From Desulfosporosinus acididurans (GTDB lineage: Bacteria; Bacillota; Desulfitobacteriia; Desulfitobacteriales; Desulfitobacteriaceae): a stretch of DNA of 64,000 bases. The stretch is from positions 310,001 through 374,000 of the forward strand of contig NZ_LDZY01000004.1 in assembly GCF_001029285.1 (NCBI RefSeq), written 5' to 3'. The notes below the pieces were generated by a model. The model ran no database searches. It was not told the DNA's origin and worked only from the letters and a program-made list of their open reading frames with translations. Below, one piece after another: positions 7,835 to 16,485 of the stretch (the first letter of the stretch is position 1; the number at the start of each line of letters is the position of its first letter). Made by a program: the position numbers and the translations under genes.

Positions 7835-8905
7835 ATGAAAAAGCAACGTATTGATGGTGTTATCAGCAACATGAAAAAAGAGGGTATTACACAGATCATT
7901 GTGTCGTCGACAGCCTCCCTCTATTATTTGACAGGCTATTGGGTTGAGCCTCATGAACGTATGATTGCCCTATATCTGGATGATTCAGGCAAAGCTGTCC
8001 TGTTTGGCAATGAAATTTTTGGGCTGAAGAGCATGCCCGATTTACCTTTGGTTTGTCATACTGACAGCGATAATCCTGTCAGAGATCTTGCCAAAACAGT
8101 CAAACCGGGAAAATTGGGAATTGACAAGTTCTGGTACAGCAAGTTCTTAATCGGGTTAATGGAGCTGAGGAAGGATATTATGCCTGTTCACGGCTCCGCA
8201 CCTGTAGATCTGGCGAGAATGATGAAAGATGAACCTGAAATTGTGCTCATGCGTAATAATTCCCGCATCAATGATCAAGTTATGGGATCGATTATTTCTC
8301 TGCTCGACGATAGAGTGACAGAGAACTATCTTGCTTCGCAAGTAAATAAGTATTTTCTAAAAAATGGGGCGGATTGTGAAGGGACTCAAATCGTTTGTTT
8401 TGGCGCAAATGGTGCGGACCCCCACCATAATAGTGACAGTACGGTACTCCAAGCAGGCGACAGTGTGATTTTTGATATATTTACCCCTTTAAGCCACTAT
8501 TGGTGTGATATGACAAGGACGGTTTTTTATAAAACAGTTTCCGATCAGCAACGTCAGGTTTATGATCTTGTGAGACTTGCCAATGAAACTGCTATTTCCA
8601 GAATAAAGCCAGGAGTATTGCTCTCGGAAATCGATAAAACAGCGAGAGATATAATTATTAAGGGCGGTTATGGTAAGTACTTTACCCATCGTCTTGGTCA
8701 TGGAATCGGACTTGAATGTCACGAGCCTCCTGATGTAAGTCTTGCCTCAGAGATCCCCCTTGAGGTTGGGATGATTTTTTCCGTTGAACCGGGAATTTAC
8801 TTACCAGGGGAGTTTGGCGTTAGAATTGAAGACCTTGTGATGGTCACTAAGGACGGCTGTGAGGTTCTTAATCATTATCCCAAAGAACTGCAAGTAATCG
8901 GGTGA
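7835..8905 (+). CDS. M24 family Xaa-Pro dipeptidase/aminopeptidase
   Basis: A 356-aa creatinase/prolidase-fold metallopeptidase, predicted to release an N-terminal residue before proline from short peptides in the cytoplasm. The N-terminal creatinase-like domain spans about residues 1-125. The metal ligands are visible in the C-terminal domain: Asp in VIFDIFTP and CDMTRTV, His in HRLGHGIGLECHE, Glu in SVEPGIY and Glu in RIEDLVMV. ATG 7835 follows GGAGAG by 9 bases. It is flanked by a terminator upstream and a separate small gene downstream. Close to PepQ/YpdF types; the exact substrate length is uncertain. Confidence 0.9.
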   Translation: MKKQRIDGVISNMKKEGITQIIVSSTASLYYLTGYWVEPHERMIALYLDDSGKAVLFGNEIFGLKSMPDLPLVCHTDSDNPVRDLAKTVKPGKLGIDKFWYSKFLIGLMELRKDIMPVHGSAPVDLARMMKDEPEIVLMRNNSRINDQVMGSIISLLDDRVTENYLASQVNKYFLKNGADCEGTQIVCFGANGADPHHNSDSTVLQAGDSVIFDIFTPLSHYWCDMTRTVFYKTVSDQQRQVYDLVRLANETAISRIKPGVLLSEIDKTARDIIIKGGYGKYFTHRLGHGIGLECHEPPDVSLASEIPLEVGMIFSVEPGIYLPGEFGVRIEDLVMVTKDGCEVLNHYPKELQVIG

Positions 8906-8985
8906 TTATTTAAAAATTTCCAAGATAAATAAAGGAATTTCTTTCCTCTTGCCGAAATAATTATGAGGAAAGGAGGGATTTACTA

Positions 8986-9186
8986 ATGCACTGCGAACTA
9001 GTAGATAAAGATGTCCTTATTGACGTTTGGAAAGAAATTAGAGACGAAAGGGATAAGGATAAAATATTAAAAACAGTTCATAAATGTAGCGAATGTTATG
9101 TCGAAATTCCTAATACCAATGGCAGAAAGATGTTTAATTATTGTCAACGAATGAGTGATGATAAGTGTTTACTAAAACAATTCTAG
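8986..9186 (+). CDS. small hypothetical protein with four cysteines, 66 aa
   Basis: ATG 8986 has a strong AAGGAGGGA site. The product is charged in its first half, then shows KCSECYVEI with CxxC and later two single cysteines (NYCQR, DKCLL), which could bind a metal ion. There is no signal peptide or membrane segment. I do not recognise a family. It has its own terminator overlapping the stop codon, so it is a single-gene unit. Confidence 0.7.
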   Translation: MHCELVDKDVLIDVWKEIRDERDKDKILKTVHKCSECYVEIPNTNGRKMFNYCQRMSDDKCLLKQF

Positions 9187-9207
9187 AGCCTTAAAAGGCT
9201 CTTTTTT
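9185..9207 (+). terminator. intrinsic terminator overlapping a stop codon
   Basis: AGAGCC (9185-9190) pairs with GGCTCT (9197-9202) around TTAAAA, followed by T up to 9207. The stop codon TAG of the 66-aa ORF is part of the 5' arm. Confidence 0.85.
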
Positions 9208-9270
9208 CTTCTATAAATGATGTGCGTCAGGTATAATGTAAAAATACTGGGTAATTCAGATAATGGAAGT

Positions 9271-9359
9271 GAATTCGTTTAGCCAAAGCGCCAAGCCTAT
9301 AACAAATGCTATCGTGCTGAAGGATGGACGCTAGAAGTGGAAGTCTTAGGGTTGGATAA
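9271..9359 (+). repeat. degenerate copy of the dispersed two-hairpin repeat
   Basis: It starts GAATTCGTTTAGCCAAAGC, cf. GAACTCGTTCAGCTAAAGC at 48490, and ends TAGAAGTGGAAGTCTTAGGG then TTGGATA, cf. the tail at 45068-45095. Both halves of the element are present but the hairpins have decayed. See the finding on the dispersed family. Confidence 0.6.
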
Positions 9360-9396
9360 GTTAAGTATTATCATTTGTTGAGATGGAGGTAATGAA

Positions 9397-9618
9397 ATGG
9401 CGGATATCAAATTCGAAATCAAAGAGATAATCGGGGTTCTAGCGGAATCACCGAAAGGCTGGAAAAAAGAACTCAATCTTGTTAGCTGGAACGATAAGAC
9501 CCCAAAGTATGATCTGCGAGAATGGTCGCCGGACCATACGAAGATGGGAAAGGGTGTTACATTGAATAAAGAGGAACTTGAAAAGCTTAAAGAGATACTG
9601 ACTGGAATAAATTTTTAA
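9397..9618 (+). CDS. YdbC-like protein, PC4/p15 transcriptional coactivator fold
   Basis: A 73-aa protein that matches the PC4-like YdbC family: KGWKKELNLVSWNDKTPKYD and DLREWSPDHTKMGKGVTL, then a C-terminal helix EELEKLKEIL. Family members form dimers that bind single-stranded DNA and possibly RNA; their bacterial role is not settled. GGAGGT (9385-9390) lies 6 bases before ATG 9397. It stands alone downstream of the decayed repeat. Confidence 0.88.
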   Translation: MADIKFEIKEIIGVLAESPKGWKKELNLVSWNDKTPKYDLREWSPDHTKMGKGVTLNKEELEKLKEILTGINF

Positions 9619-9672
9619 ATTTAATAGTTATGGTTTAACAGGGTTATATCTGGCATAGGTAAAATGCATGAT

Positions 9673-9702
9673 TTGACAATACAATTCTATAAGCGATACA
9701 AT
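9673..9702 (+). promoter_or_regulatory. possible promoter for the mqnE-like gene
   Basis: TTGACA (9673-9678) with TACAAT (9697-9702) at an 18-bp spacing. A perfect TATAAT follows at 9703-9708 but is too far from the -35 box. The AT-rich leader to the gene at 9811 contains GATCG/CGATT and a T-rich stretch that might form a weak attenuator. Confidence 0.45.
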
Positions 9703-9810
9703 TATAATGGTTCTATGATAATTTTGATCGGGTGGTAATAAGCTCGATTAATTTTTTCTTTAACCTGCTTTTTTTGTTGGTCTAGTAGAGTATTGAAAGA
9801 AGGAATTTAA

Positions 9811-10911
9811 GTGCAATTTCGCTCTGTTCTGTCCGGATTGGACGATATATACAAAAAACTGAATGAGGGAAAACGTTTGGATCGCGTTGATGGTGTAAGT
9901 CTATTGCAAACAAACAACCTCACCGGGTTAGGTTACTTAGCGAATGAGGTACGTCATGCTAAAGTTGGCGATCAAGTTTATTTCAATAACAATGCCCATA
10001 TTAACTATAGCAACGTTTGTAAAGTGCGCTGCGGTTTCTGTGCCTTTGGTAAAGATTTAGATGAAAAAGGTGCTTATACCATGAGTATTGAACAGGTTGT
10101 GGAGCGTGCCAAACATTTTGCTGCCTTAGGTGCTAACGAAATTCATATGGTAGGAGGAATTCATCCTGAGCTGCCTTTCTCTTATTATGTAGAAATGCTG
10201 AAAAAAGTCCAGGAAAGCGTACCCCAAGTCAGCATCAAGGCATTTACTGCCGCCGAATATGATTACTTCGCTCAAATAGAGGGAGTTCCCGTAGAAACAA
10301 TTCTTAAAACCTTAGCACAGGTTGGTCTCCGTTTTGTTACCGGCGGGGGAGCCGAAAACTTTAGTCAGCGTGTGCGTGATATTATCTGCCCAGGTAAATT
10401 AAGCGCTGAGCGTTGGTTAGAGATTCATCGGGTTGCTCATCAATTAGGGATACCCACAAATGCGAATATGCTCTTTGGAATAATTGAAACGGATGAAGAG
10501 TTAATTGATCACCTTCTGGCTCTACGTGAGCTGCAGGATGAAACCGGCGGCTTTTACGCCTTAATTCCTACGGCCTTCCATCCCCAAAATACAAAGTTTG
10601 ACTATTTGCCTCAGGCCAGTGCTGTGCGGACGTTAAAGGTTATTGCCGCAGCACGCCTAATCCTGGATAACTTTAAATATATTAAAGCCTATTGGGTATC
10701 TTCCGGTTTACAGCTTGCGCAGATGTGCCTCAATTTTGGCGCCAACGATCTGGATGGAGTAGTTCGGGAGGAAAAAATTTACCACACTGCCGGTTCCTCA
10801 AGTCCGCAAGAACAAACTGAACAAGAACTGATTCGTATGATTAATGAAGTTGGTTTAACAGCTGTTGAACGAGATACCTTTTATAACGTTCGGAAAGTGT
10901 ATGAACCTTAA
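9811..10911 (+). CDS. MqnE-like radical SAM enzyme (aminofutalosine synthase paralogue)
   Basis: A 366-aa radical SAM protein of the MqnE/MqnC/CofH group. The cluster motif CKVRCGFCAF (CxxxCxxC, near residue 70) follows NNNAHINYSNV. KAFTAAEYDYFAQI and TGGGAENFSQRV match the MqnE rather than the MqnC pattern. MqnE joins 3-[(1-carboxyvinyl)oxy]benzoate to SAM to form aminofutalosine in menaquinone synthesis. A better-placed MqnE lies at 27128-28231 in the quinone operon, so this is a divergent second copy: GGG replaces PGGG, and NANMLFGIIET replaces NATMLYGHVET. It may be a redundant isozyme or have a changed substrate. GTG 9811 follows GAAGGAA. It is alone, with its own putative promoter. Confidence 0.82.
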   Translation: MQFRSVLSGLDDIYKKLNEGKRLDRVDGVSLLQTNNLTGLGYLANEVRHAKVGDQVYFNNNAHINYSNVCKVRCGFCAFGKDLDEKGAYTMSIEQVVERAKHFAALGANEIHMVGGIHPELPFSYYVEMLKKVQESVPQVSIKAFTAAEYDYFAQIEGVPVETILKTLAQVGLRFVTGGGAENFSQRVRDIICPGKLSAERWLEIHRVAHQLGIPTNANMLFGIIETDEELIDHLLALRELQDETGGFYALIPTAFHPQNTKFDYLPQASAVRTLKVIAAARLILDNFKYIKAYWVSSGLQLAQMCLNFGANDLDGVVREEKIYHTAGSSSPQEQTEQELIRMINEVGLTAVERDTFYNVRKVYEP

Positions 10912-11007
10912 AGATAAAACTGGATAAATCATCTAACGATTGTCCTGAGATGATGCTTATCATCTGAGGCACGGATTTTATACACTCTTGAAGGAACATA
11001 AACTTTG

Positions 11008-11052
11008 AAATAAAGATTAAAATAAAGATTAAAATAAAGATTAAAATAAAGA
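11008..11052. repeat. 12-bp tandem repeat, about 3.7 copies
   Basis: The unit AAATAAAGATTA is repeated without change at 11008, 11020 and 11032, with a partial copy at 11044. It is a simple A-rich minisatellite between the mqnE-like gene and the degenerate 20-bp repeats. Confidence 0.85.
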
Positions 11053-11114
11053 CAAATTTATGTATAGTTATTTTGGAATTGAGCACTATAGTATCAAGGG
11101 TATACAGTGGTCGA

Positions 11115-11525
11115 GCCAAGATTCATATAGGTTCTCTACGGATTTATATGGGTCGGCCAAAGATAATTTTCAGGTGATAAAACGCTTGTCTATTGTCGGC
11201 GGGAAGATCTTTTATGGCGGGGAAAAGCTTTATGGCAGTCGATTTTACTTGCTTATTATTGATTGTTATAGGGTTCCAACTTATTATAAAAGGTCGAGCT
11301 AAGATTATACTGGGTGTTGACTTTTTTTCATAGATATACAAGGAAACTTGCTTAGCTATGAATTGACTGGTCATATGCAGCCGTAAGGTTGTATAGGGTT
11401 GGGTAGATATCTTGTATAGTCGAACGAACCATTTTTATAGGTTGTGACCTGCTTGATGATGGTCGGAAGATCATTTTTAGGTATTAAGCTATCTATAAAG
11501 GTGCAAGGTAGATCACTGTATGCTC
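11115..11525. repeat. degenerate ~20-bp tandem repeats in a non-coding stretch
   Basis: Roughly 14-16 units start with GAT or GCT and carry a core like TTATAGGGTCGG followed by AA, at about 19-23 bp intervals (clear examples at 11118-11139, 11140-11160, 11161-11181, 11204-11223, 11301-11319, 11468-11490). Open frames cross this stretch on both strands but lack ribosome binding sites and look like repeat artefacts. The array ends directly before a strong terminator (11529-11565). Function unknown; the unit is too degenerate and lacks spacers, so it is not CRISPR. Confidence 0.5.
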
Positions 11526-11528
11526 TTT

Positions 11529-11565
11529 ATAAGCCTCTGTCTGCGGACAGGGCTTATATTTTTTT
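11529..11565 (+). terminator. strong intrinsic terminator after the repeat array
   Basis: ATAAGCC then, after one bulged T, CTGTC pairs with GACAG-GGCTTAT around the loop TGCG, followed by ATTTTTTT. A 12-bp stem in a region with no gene means some RNA from 10912-11528 is probably made and terminated here: either the mqnE-like transcript or a separate non-coding RNA. Confidence 0.85.
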
Positions 11566-11728
11566 GTCCGCGCCATCCGTACTGATTCAGAAACTAGAAA
11601 TGATTTATCATGATGATTCGAAAAATTCAGCATCTTTGTCGCAGGAAGAGAGGGTTCACTTGCCGAACTATATCTATAAGAACCGTCTGAAAAAAGTGCG
11701 CTAATAATTTTGAAGATAGAGTGAGCGC

Positions 11729-11795
11729 TACCCCCACCGAAGCAAGATATGCGATTTACTCCCACGTATTGAAGTAGGAGTCTTACGATTGGATA
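11729..11795 (+). repeat. partial copy of the dispersed two-hairpin repeat
   Basis: CTACCCCCACCGAAGCA (also at 48536-48551) is followed by ACTCCCACGTATTGAAGTA then GGAGT and the tail TCTTACGATTGGATA (11781-11795). The second hairpin is still recognisable; the first (GTTCAGCT) is missing. Confidence 0.7.
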
Positions 11796-11844
11796 AAAAT
11801 GAACTAAAAACACTTAATATATGTTAAAGGTGGTTGAGATATCA

Positions 11845-13017
11845 ATGAACCAAAACAGCAAACAGCCGAACCCGGACGTGATTATAATTGGTGCCGGCAT
11901 TATCGGCTTAAGCATTGCTTATCACATTTTAAAGCTTGATCCGCAATGTTCAATTATTGTTTTAGAAAAAGAAAAATTACTGGGCTTGGGTTCAACCGGT
12001 ACCTGTACCGGAGGCATTCGTTATCAATTCACGAGCCCGCTTCTCCGGAACCTGAGTCTCCAAAGCCGGGATTTTTTCCTCAATTTCGAAACGGTATTTG
12101 ATGTCCCTTGTTGGTACCGGGAACGAGGATACTTAATGTTGGCTTCTCAGGAATCGATTTGGAGTGAGCTGAAAAATACTGCAGAACAAGCAAAAATAGA
12201 GGGGATTCCGGTTAACTTGTTTTCTCAAGCAGACTTGGAGAAAAATTTCCCATATTTGCAGCAAGGCCGCTATCTGGGGGGAACACTTGGCAAGTGGGAC
12301 GCCTATGCAGACCCCTATGCCGTCTTGGTTGCTCTCTATGCTTGGGTGCGCCGACGAGGAGTTACCGTCAGTTTTGAACAGGAAGTTACCAAAATTATTA
12401 CTCAAGGTGATTCAATTCAAGGTGTTGAAACTACAAAAGGCACGATTTGCAGTCCTAAGGTTGTGAATGCCTCCGGTCCTTTTGCAGCTGGGCTGGCCGC
12501 GACTGCCGGAATAAAGCTGCCCGTTCAGCCCTTTCGCCGCCAAGTATACGTTTGTACTAATCCTAAGGACGTGCCGCCAGCGGCTCCATTGATTGTTGAT
12601 TTGGCCTCCGGCTTTTATCTCCATCAGGAAGCCAGCGGGAAGACAATATTACTGGGGGGAACCGATAACGATACACGGCCAGGCATGAAGGAGACTATCG
12701 ATAAATCCTTGGCAGAAGACTTTTTTTTGGCGGCAATGGAGGCAATTCCTTCTGCCCTGAATATTAAATGGCTGCGGACCTATACAGGAATTCGCGAACA
12801 AACTGGCGATTTCCATCCGATTCTCGGCGAAGTCCCTGAACTTAGAGGCTTTTTCGCAGCCAGTGGGTTAAGTGGTCATGGGTTTATGCATGCCCCGGCG
12901 ATTGGGCGTATTTTAGCAGATCAAATTCTTAAAGGAAGTTCTGCAGAAGTTGATAGTGTCCTACTCTTTTCCAAGCGATTTTCCAGAGGCAGCTTGTCGG
13001 AAGCTCTTGTATTTTAG
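11845..13017 (+). CDS. FAD-dependent oxidoreductase of the DAO family
   Basis: A 390-aa flavoprotein of the glycine oxidase / sarcosine oxidase beta-like (DAO) family. The N-terminal dinucleotide-binding fold VIIIGAGIIGLSIAYHI (about residues 13-29) is followed by Glu in VLEKE for the ribose, and a late FAD-contact region LSGHGFMHAPAIGRILADQI. Such enzymes oxidise a secondary or primary amine or an alpha-hydroxy acid; the substrate is not predictable. ATG 11845 is preferred to ATG 11821 because AAGGTGG (11827-11833) fits it. It is a single gene facing a minus-strand ferritin-like gene. No heterotetrameric sarcosine oxidase partners are nearby. Confidence 0.88.
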   Translation: MNQNSKQPNPDVIIIGAGIIGLSIAYHILKLDPQCSIIVLEKEKLLGLGSTGTCTGGIRYQFTSPLLRNLSLQSRDFFLNFETVFDVPCWYRERGYLMLASQESIWSELKNTAEQAKIEGIPVNLFSQADLEKNFPYLQQGRYLGGTLGKWDAYADPYAVLVALYAWVRRRGVTVSFEQEVTKIITQGDSIQGVETTKGTICSPKVVNASGPFAAGLAATAGIKLPVQPFRRQVYVCTNPKDVPPAAPLIVDLASGFYLHQEASGKTILLGGTDNDTRPGMKETIDKSLAEDFFLAAMEAIPSALNIKWLRTYTGIREQTGDFHPILGEVPELRGFFAASGLSGHGFMHAPAIGRILADQILKGSSAEVDSVLLFSKRFSRGSLSEALVF

Positions 13018-13053
13018 CGGAAGTGAAAGCGGCCAGATCATTTACAAGACCAA

Positions 13054-13500
13054 TTAATTCGGATGATTTTTCATATAACTCTGGAGCCAAAGACTATGGA
13101 ATTCTTCATCGAGGCGATATTCCATGAGATTTCGGCGCAGAATTGCATACTTCTTATCAATACACTCATGAATAAACGCTTGATATGTTTCTACGGCTTT
13201 ATTCTCTAAAGCTACTCCAAACTTGCAGGTGTTATGTGAACCTGATGCACGAACTACGTCTCCCAGAAGAGTGCCTGCAAGTTTAAACACTGGCCCCTTG
13301 ATCACGGGTAATTCCACATTTGCCTTGTCAAGCTCTTCGGCAAAAAATGCGACATGACCGCTCTCAATTTGGGCCATCTTTTCAAAGGCATAGCAATAGT
13401 ATTCATCGGTTGAGGCATTAATTTGTTCTTGATAATAGGCAACTTGAAACGTTTCCAGGGTATAAAATTCCTTAAACCGAGTCAGTAATTTTGGGTCCAT
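13054..13500 (-). CDS. ferritin-like di-iron domain protein
   Basis: A 148-aa four-helix protein with the spaced carboxylate/histidine ligands of a di-iron site: Glu in YTLETFQVAYYQEQ (near residue 16), ExxH in QIESGHVAFF, Glu in ALENKAVETYQ and ExxH in LDEEFHSLW. This matches the ferritin-like/rubrerythrin superfamily without a rubredoxin domain. It probably handles iron or reduces peroxide or oxygen in the cytoplasm, which would suit an anaerobe, but no reaction is proven. GGAGATACT precedes its ATG. It is convergent with the FAD oxidoreductase. Confidence 0.8.
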   Translation of the reverse strand: MDPKLLTRFKEFYTLETFQVAYYQEQINASTDEYYCYAFEKMAQIESGHVAFFAEELDKANVELPVIKGPVFKLAGTLLGDVVRASGSHNTCKFGVALENKAVETYQAFIHECIDKKYAILRRNLMEYRLDEEFHSLWLQSYMKNHPN

Positions 13501-13865
13501 AGTATCTCCTATGTTTTCTTATTTTACTTCCGGAATTACGCGATCTGCAATCTTTGCAAAGGCAATTTATCAATTGTTAATAAGAATTCATCAATTGGCG
13601 ACTTTTTATGCGAATTTCATGAACTTAATTCTTCAAATTGAGTAGGAGAAATCGAGTTCACTGGATAGAAATTAGGAATTTATACTTGAGAAGAGGAAAA
13701 ATTGAGCTTGCCAAAAGAAGGGATTTAAAATAGTGAGCTAGAATTCATTAATAAGATATCCGTGTCGCTGATGCGGCATCATTGGCAAGGATGAAAACCG
13801 ATCCTTCGGGTCAGATACTCTGGGTTATGAAGGAAGGATTAGAGATAGTTAGTTAGGGGGACAAG
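13501..13865. other. intergenic region between the ferritin-like gene and the Ter cluster
   Basis: 365 bases without a gene. At 13653-13665 CGAGTTCACTGGA is a fragment of the dispersed repeat (same string at 39834-39846). GATGCGGCATC and a CCGATCC-TTC-GGGTCAG hairpin-like stretch occur at 13767-13820 in the leader of the Ter operon. I looked for a yybP-ykoY manganese riboswitch, often linked to TerC-type genes, and did not find its core. Confidence 0.5.
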
Positions 13866-15065
13866 GTGAGACATTTTAATTATCTAGCACGCGAGAGTCT
13901 GGATATGACGTTTTTCAAAGCGCCGGAGTCTTTCGATAAATACACCCCGCGTTCTGCCCTTGCATTTGCTCTTGGCGGGACGCTTTATATGCCTGGGACG
14001 CGAGAAACCATCGCTCAGGATATTATTATAAAAAAGAATCTTGGTTTGGCTTCAACCGTATTTTGTTTGGAAGATTCCATAGGAGACGCGGAAGTACCTT
14101 TTGCCGAAGAAAACCTGACTGCTCAAGTGCAGAGACTTGCTTTGGCGCTTGAAGAAGGGGAGTTATCCAGCGAAGATCTTCCTTTGATTTTTATTCGAGT
14201 TCGTGATCCTGATCAGATGCTTAGACTTTTTAATAAGCTGGAAGAGTTTTCAAAATTGATAACTGGTTTTGTTTTTCCGAAATTCTCTTCCGATAGCTTT
14301 CGTTACCTCGAAATTCTTCGAGACCTGAACCATCAATCTTCTGACCGGTTCTATGGGATGCCGATTATCGAAACTCCTCAAGCTATTTATCGCGAAACTC
14401 GGAGCCGCGAATTGTTAGAAATCAAAAGGCTTCTTGATTTGTATCAGGATTATATTTTAAATGTGCGGATAGGAGCAACAGACTTTTCCGGCCTTTTTGG
14501 GATTCGGCGGGGGCCTGATGTAACCATTTACGATATCACAGTCATTCGTGATTGTATTGCCGATATTCTCAATTTTTTCGGCCGTGCAGAGAGCGGTTAT
14601 GTAGTTTCCGGGCCTGTGTGGGAATACTTTACAGGCGAAGGCCGAGTTTTAAAACCTCTGCTGCGTAAAAGCCCTTTTGAAGAGTTTCAAAAGACACATC
14701 AAGGCATCCCTGGCACTAAGGTTCGCGGTCAGCTCTTAAACAAGTATGTGGACGGCTTAATGCGTGAGGTTATTTTAGATAAGGAAAACGGAATTATCGG
14801 TAAAACAATTATTCATCCCAGTCATCTGATCCCTGTTCAATCACTATATGTGGTAGGTCATGAAGAGTATCTGGATGCCTTGGCTATTTTAGAACAGGCC
14901 TATGGTCAGCAAGGTGTCATCAAGAGCCACTATACCAATAAAATGAATGAACCCAAGCCGCATTATCAGTGGGCACAGAAAATTTTACTTCGAGCAAAAA
15001 ATTATGGAGTATTTCATGAACAACAGAATTTTGTCGGCTTACTTACCCAAGACGTATCAATATAA
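13866..15065 (+). CDS. HpcH/HpaI aldolase / citrate lyase-like C-C bond lyase of the Ter cluster
   Basis: A 399-aa TIM-barrel protein of the C-C bond lyase group found in Ter gene clusters. Visible features are VFCLEDSIGDAEV (metal/acid region near residue 62), FIRVRDPDQM, GFVFPKFSS, PIIETPQAIYRE and NVRIGATDFSGLFGIRR. Family knowledge: these clusters (lyase, phosphoribosyltransferases, HAD, often ATP-grasp) are predicted to make a nucleoside-like metabolite tied to TerC/TerD stress responses; no product is established. GTG 13866 follows GGGGG. It is the first gene of a tight operon and overlaps the next by 50 bases. Confidence 0.85.
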   Translation: MRHFNYLARESLDMTFFKAPESFDKYTPRSALAFALGGTLYMPGTRETIAQDIIIKKNLGLASTVFCLEDSIGDAEVPFAEENLTAQVQRLALALEEGELSSEDLPLIFIRVRDPDQMLRLFNKLEEFSKLITGFVFPKFSSDSFRYLEILRDLNHQSSDRFYGMPIIETPQAIYRETRSRELLEIKRLLDLYQDYILNVRIGATDFSGLFGIRRGPDVTIYDITVIRDCIADILNFFGRAESGYVVSGPVWEYFTGEGRVLKPLLRKSPFEEFQKTHQGIPGTKVRGQLLNKYVDGLMREVILDKENGIIGKTIIHPSHLIPVQSLYVVGHEEYLDALAILEQAYGQQGVIKSHYTNKMNEPKPHYQWAQKILLRAKNYGVFHEQQNFVGLLTQDVSI

Positions 15066-16485
15066 GGCAGAAGAGCTTAGTTTAGAAATCTGTCTTCAAA
15101 GCAACCCATTTGATTTGAACCCAGACGCTTTGTTTGCCTTAGCGTTGAGAAAAAATAGGCGGCGAAGGTTTTTATTTGTCAGTAAGGTCCTCGGCAAACA
15201 TATTCCTGTTAATCCCTTATTGCCGCTGCTGACGGGCGCTGCTCTGGCTGTTCAATACGCTAAGGTGCTTTTAAGTATCGAGCACCCTTGCTACGCGGGG
15301 ATAATTCAGGCCCTAAAGACTAAACAACAGATGTTTGAGGTTTTTGAACTATTAATCCAAAAACCTCTTATGGCCTCTCCTGAGAAAACCTTGTTTATCG
15401 GCTTTGCGGAAACGGCAACAGCTTTGGGACAGTCTGTTTTCAGTCTCTTTGACAATGCTTGTTACCTACATACGACACGGGAAGAAATCCCTTGCCTGAA
15501 ATCTGAGCTCGATTTTCGTGAAGAGCATTCCCATGCAGTTAATCACCGCTGTTACTTCATGAACAGCACTGACCTAAAAACGGCCTCTAGAATCGTCTTT
15601 ATTGATGACGAGCTGACGACAGGAAATACTGTCCTTAATATTATTCGGGCTATTCATCGTCAATACCCGAAGAAGAATTATGTAATTCTTTCTTTATTGG
15701 ACTGGAGATCAGCGGAACATCGGGCAAGGTTTAAACAGGTGGAATTAGAACTGGGTACAAAAATCCAAGCCTTATCCCTAATGGGAGGGGAATTTAAGTA
15801 TAGCGATTCGACAAAAGGACAAAGTGCTAATGTTAATCCTTCTTGGGAACCTCGGATTTTTGGTCAGCTGTCACAAGAAGAGGGAAAACCATTGCTTGAA
15901 CGTCACTTTATCTCACAATACTATCCGTTTGCTGAGTCGGAGCTTGCAGCTGTTTACTCTCAGGATTCCAGCGGCTGGCTGAATAAAACGCCTTATCTCA
16001 GACTGACGGGAAGGTTCGGCCTGTCGTGGAGTAACCATCTGAAGTGTATCTCCTTGGCGCGTAAAATCGGCGGAAAGCTTAAACTTATGCGCCAAGGAAC
16101 AAAGACACTTTGTTTGGGAACCGGAGAATTTATGTATTTTCCGATGTTGATCTCTACTTACATGGGAGAGGGCGTAAGCTTCCATTCTACGACGAGAAGC
16201 CCTATTTATTCTCAAGCCGGAACCGATTACGCAATTCAAAACGGATGCAGCTTCCCATGCCCTGAGGATCCGGGAATTATCAATTATATCTATAATTTGC
16301 CGGAAAATTATTATGATGAAGTCTATTTTTTTATGGAAAGGGAAGTTCGTCCTGAAAGGTTATACCCTCTCCAGCAAATAGCTCAAGCTAAGGGTATTTT
16401 CCGCGCTGTATTCGTTATTGGTATTTCTTCGCCAGAAAGGAGATTTTTGAGTGACCATAAGAATCCCCCGGCAGCCAATCCCTGA
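15016..16485 (+). CDS. phosphoribosyltransferase with TRSP domain (Ter cluster)
   Basis: A 489-aa protein. The PRPP-binding motif RIVFIDDELTTGNTVL (near residue 200) marks a phosphoribosyltransferase domain, and STTRSPIY (near residue 395) marks the C-terminal TRSP domain named for those residues. In related Ter clusters this enzyme is predicted to add or remove a ribose-phosphate on a base-like molecule. ATG 15016 is chosen because TGGAG sits 6 bases before it; this creates a 50-base overlap with the lyase gene. It overlaps the next gene by 35 bases, so translation is coupled. Confidence 0.85.
   Translation: MNNRILSAYLPKTYQYKAEELSLEICLQSNPFDLNPDALFALALRKNRRRRFLFVSKVLGKHIPVNPLLPLLTGAALAVQYAKVLLSIEHPCYAGIIQALKTKQQMFEVFELLIQKPLMASPEKTLFIGFAETATALGQSVFSLFDNACYLHTTREEIPCLKSELDFREEHSHAVNHRCYFMNSTDLKTASRIVFIDDELTTGNTVLNIIRAIHRQYPKKNYVILSLLDWRSAEHRARFKQVELELGTKIQALSLMGGEFKYSDSTKGQSANVNPSWEPRIFGQLSQEEGKPLLERHFISQYYPFAESELAAVYSQDSSGWLNKTPYLRLTGRFGLSWSNHLKCISLARKIGGKLKLMRQGTKTLCLGTGEFMYFPMLISTYMGEGVSFHSTTRSPIYSQAGTDYAIQNGCSFPCPEDPGIINYIYNLPENYYDEVYFFMEREVRPERLYPLQQIAQAKGIFRAVFVIGISSPERRFLSDHKNPPAANP

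Noticed and set aside
11115-11525. CRISPR-like array
   Set aside because: Units are contiguous and degenerate with no unique spacers, and no cas genes are present.
11060-11813. Four overlapping open frames of 76-106 codons on both strands
   Set aside because: They cross the degenerate repeat array, a terminator and a dispersed repeat copy, have no ribosome binding sites, and both strands are open because of the repeat composition.
13501-13865. yybP-ykoY manganese riboswitch before the Ter cluster
   Set aside because: Hairpins are present but the conserved riboswitch core could not be found here or before terC (18403-18676).
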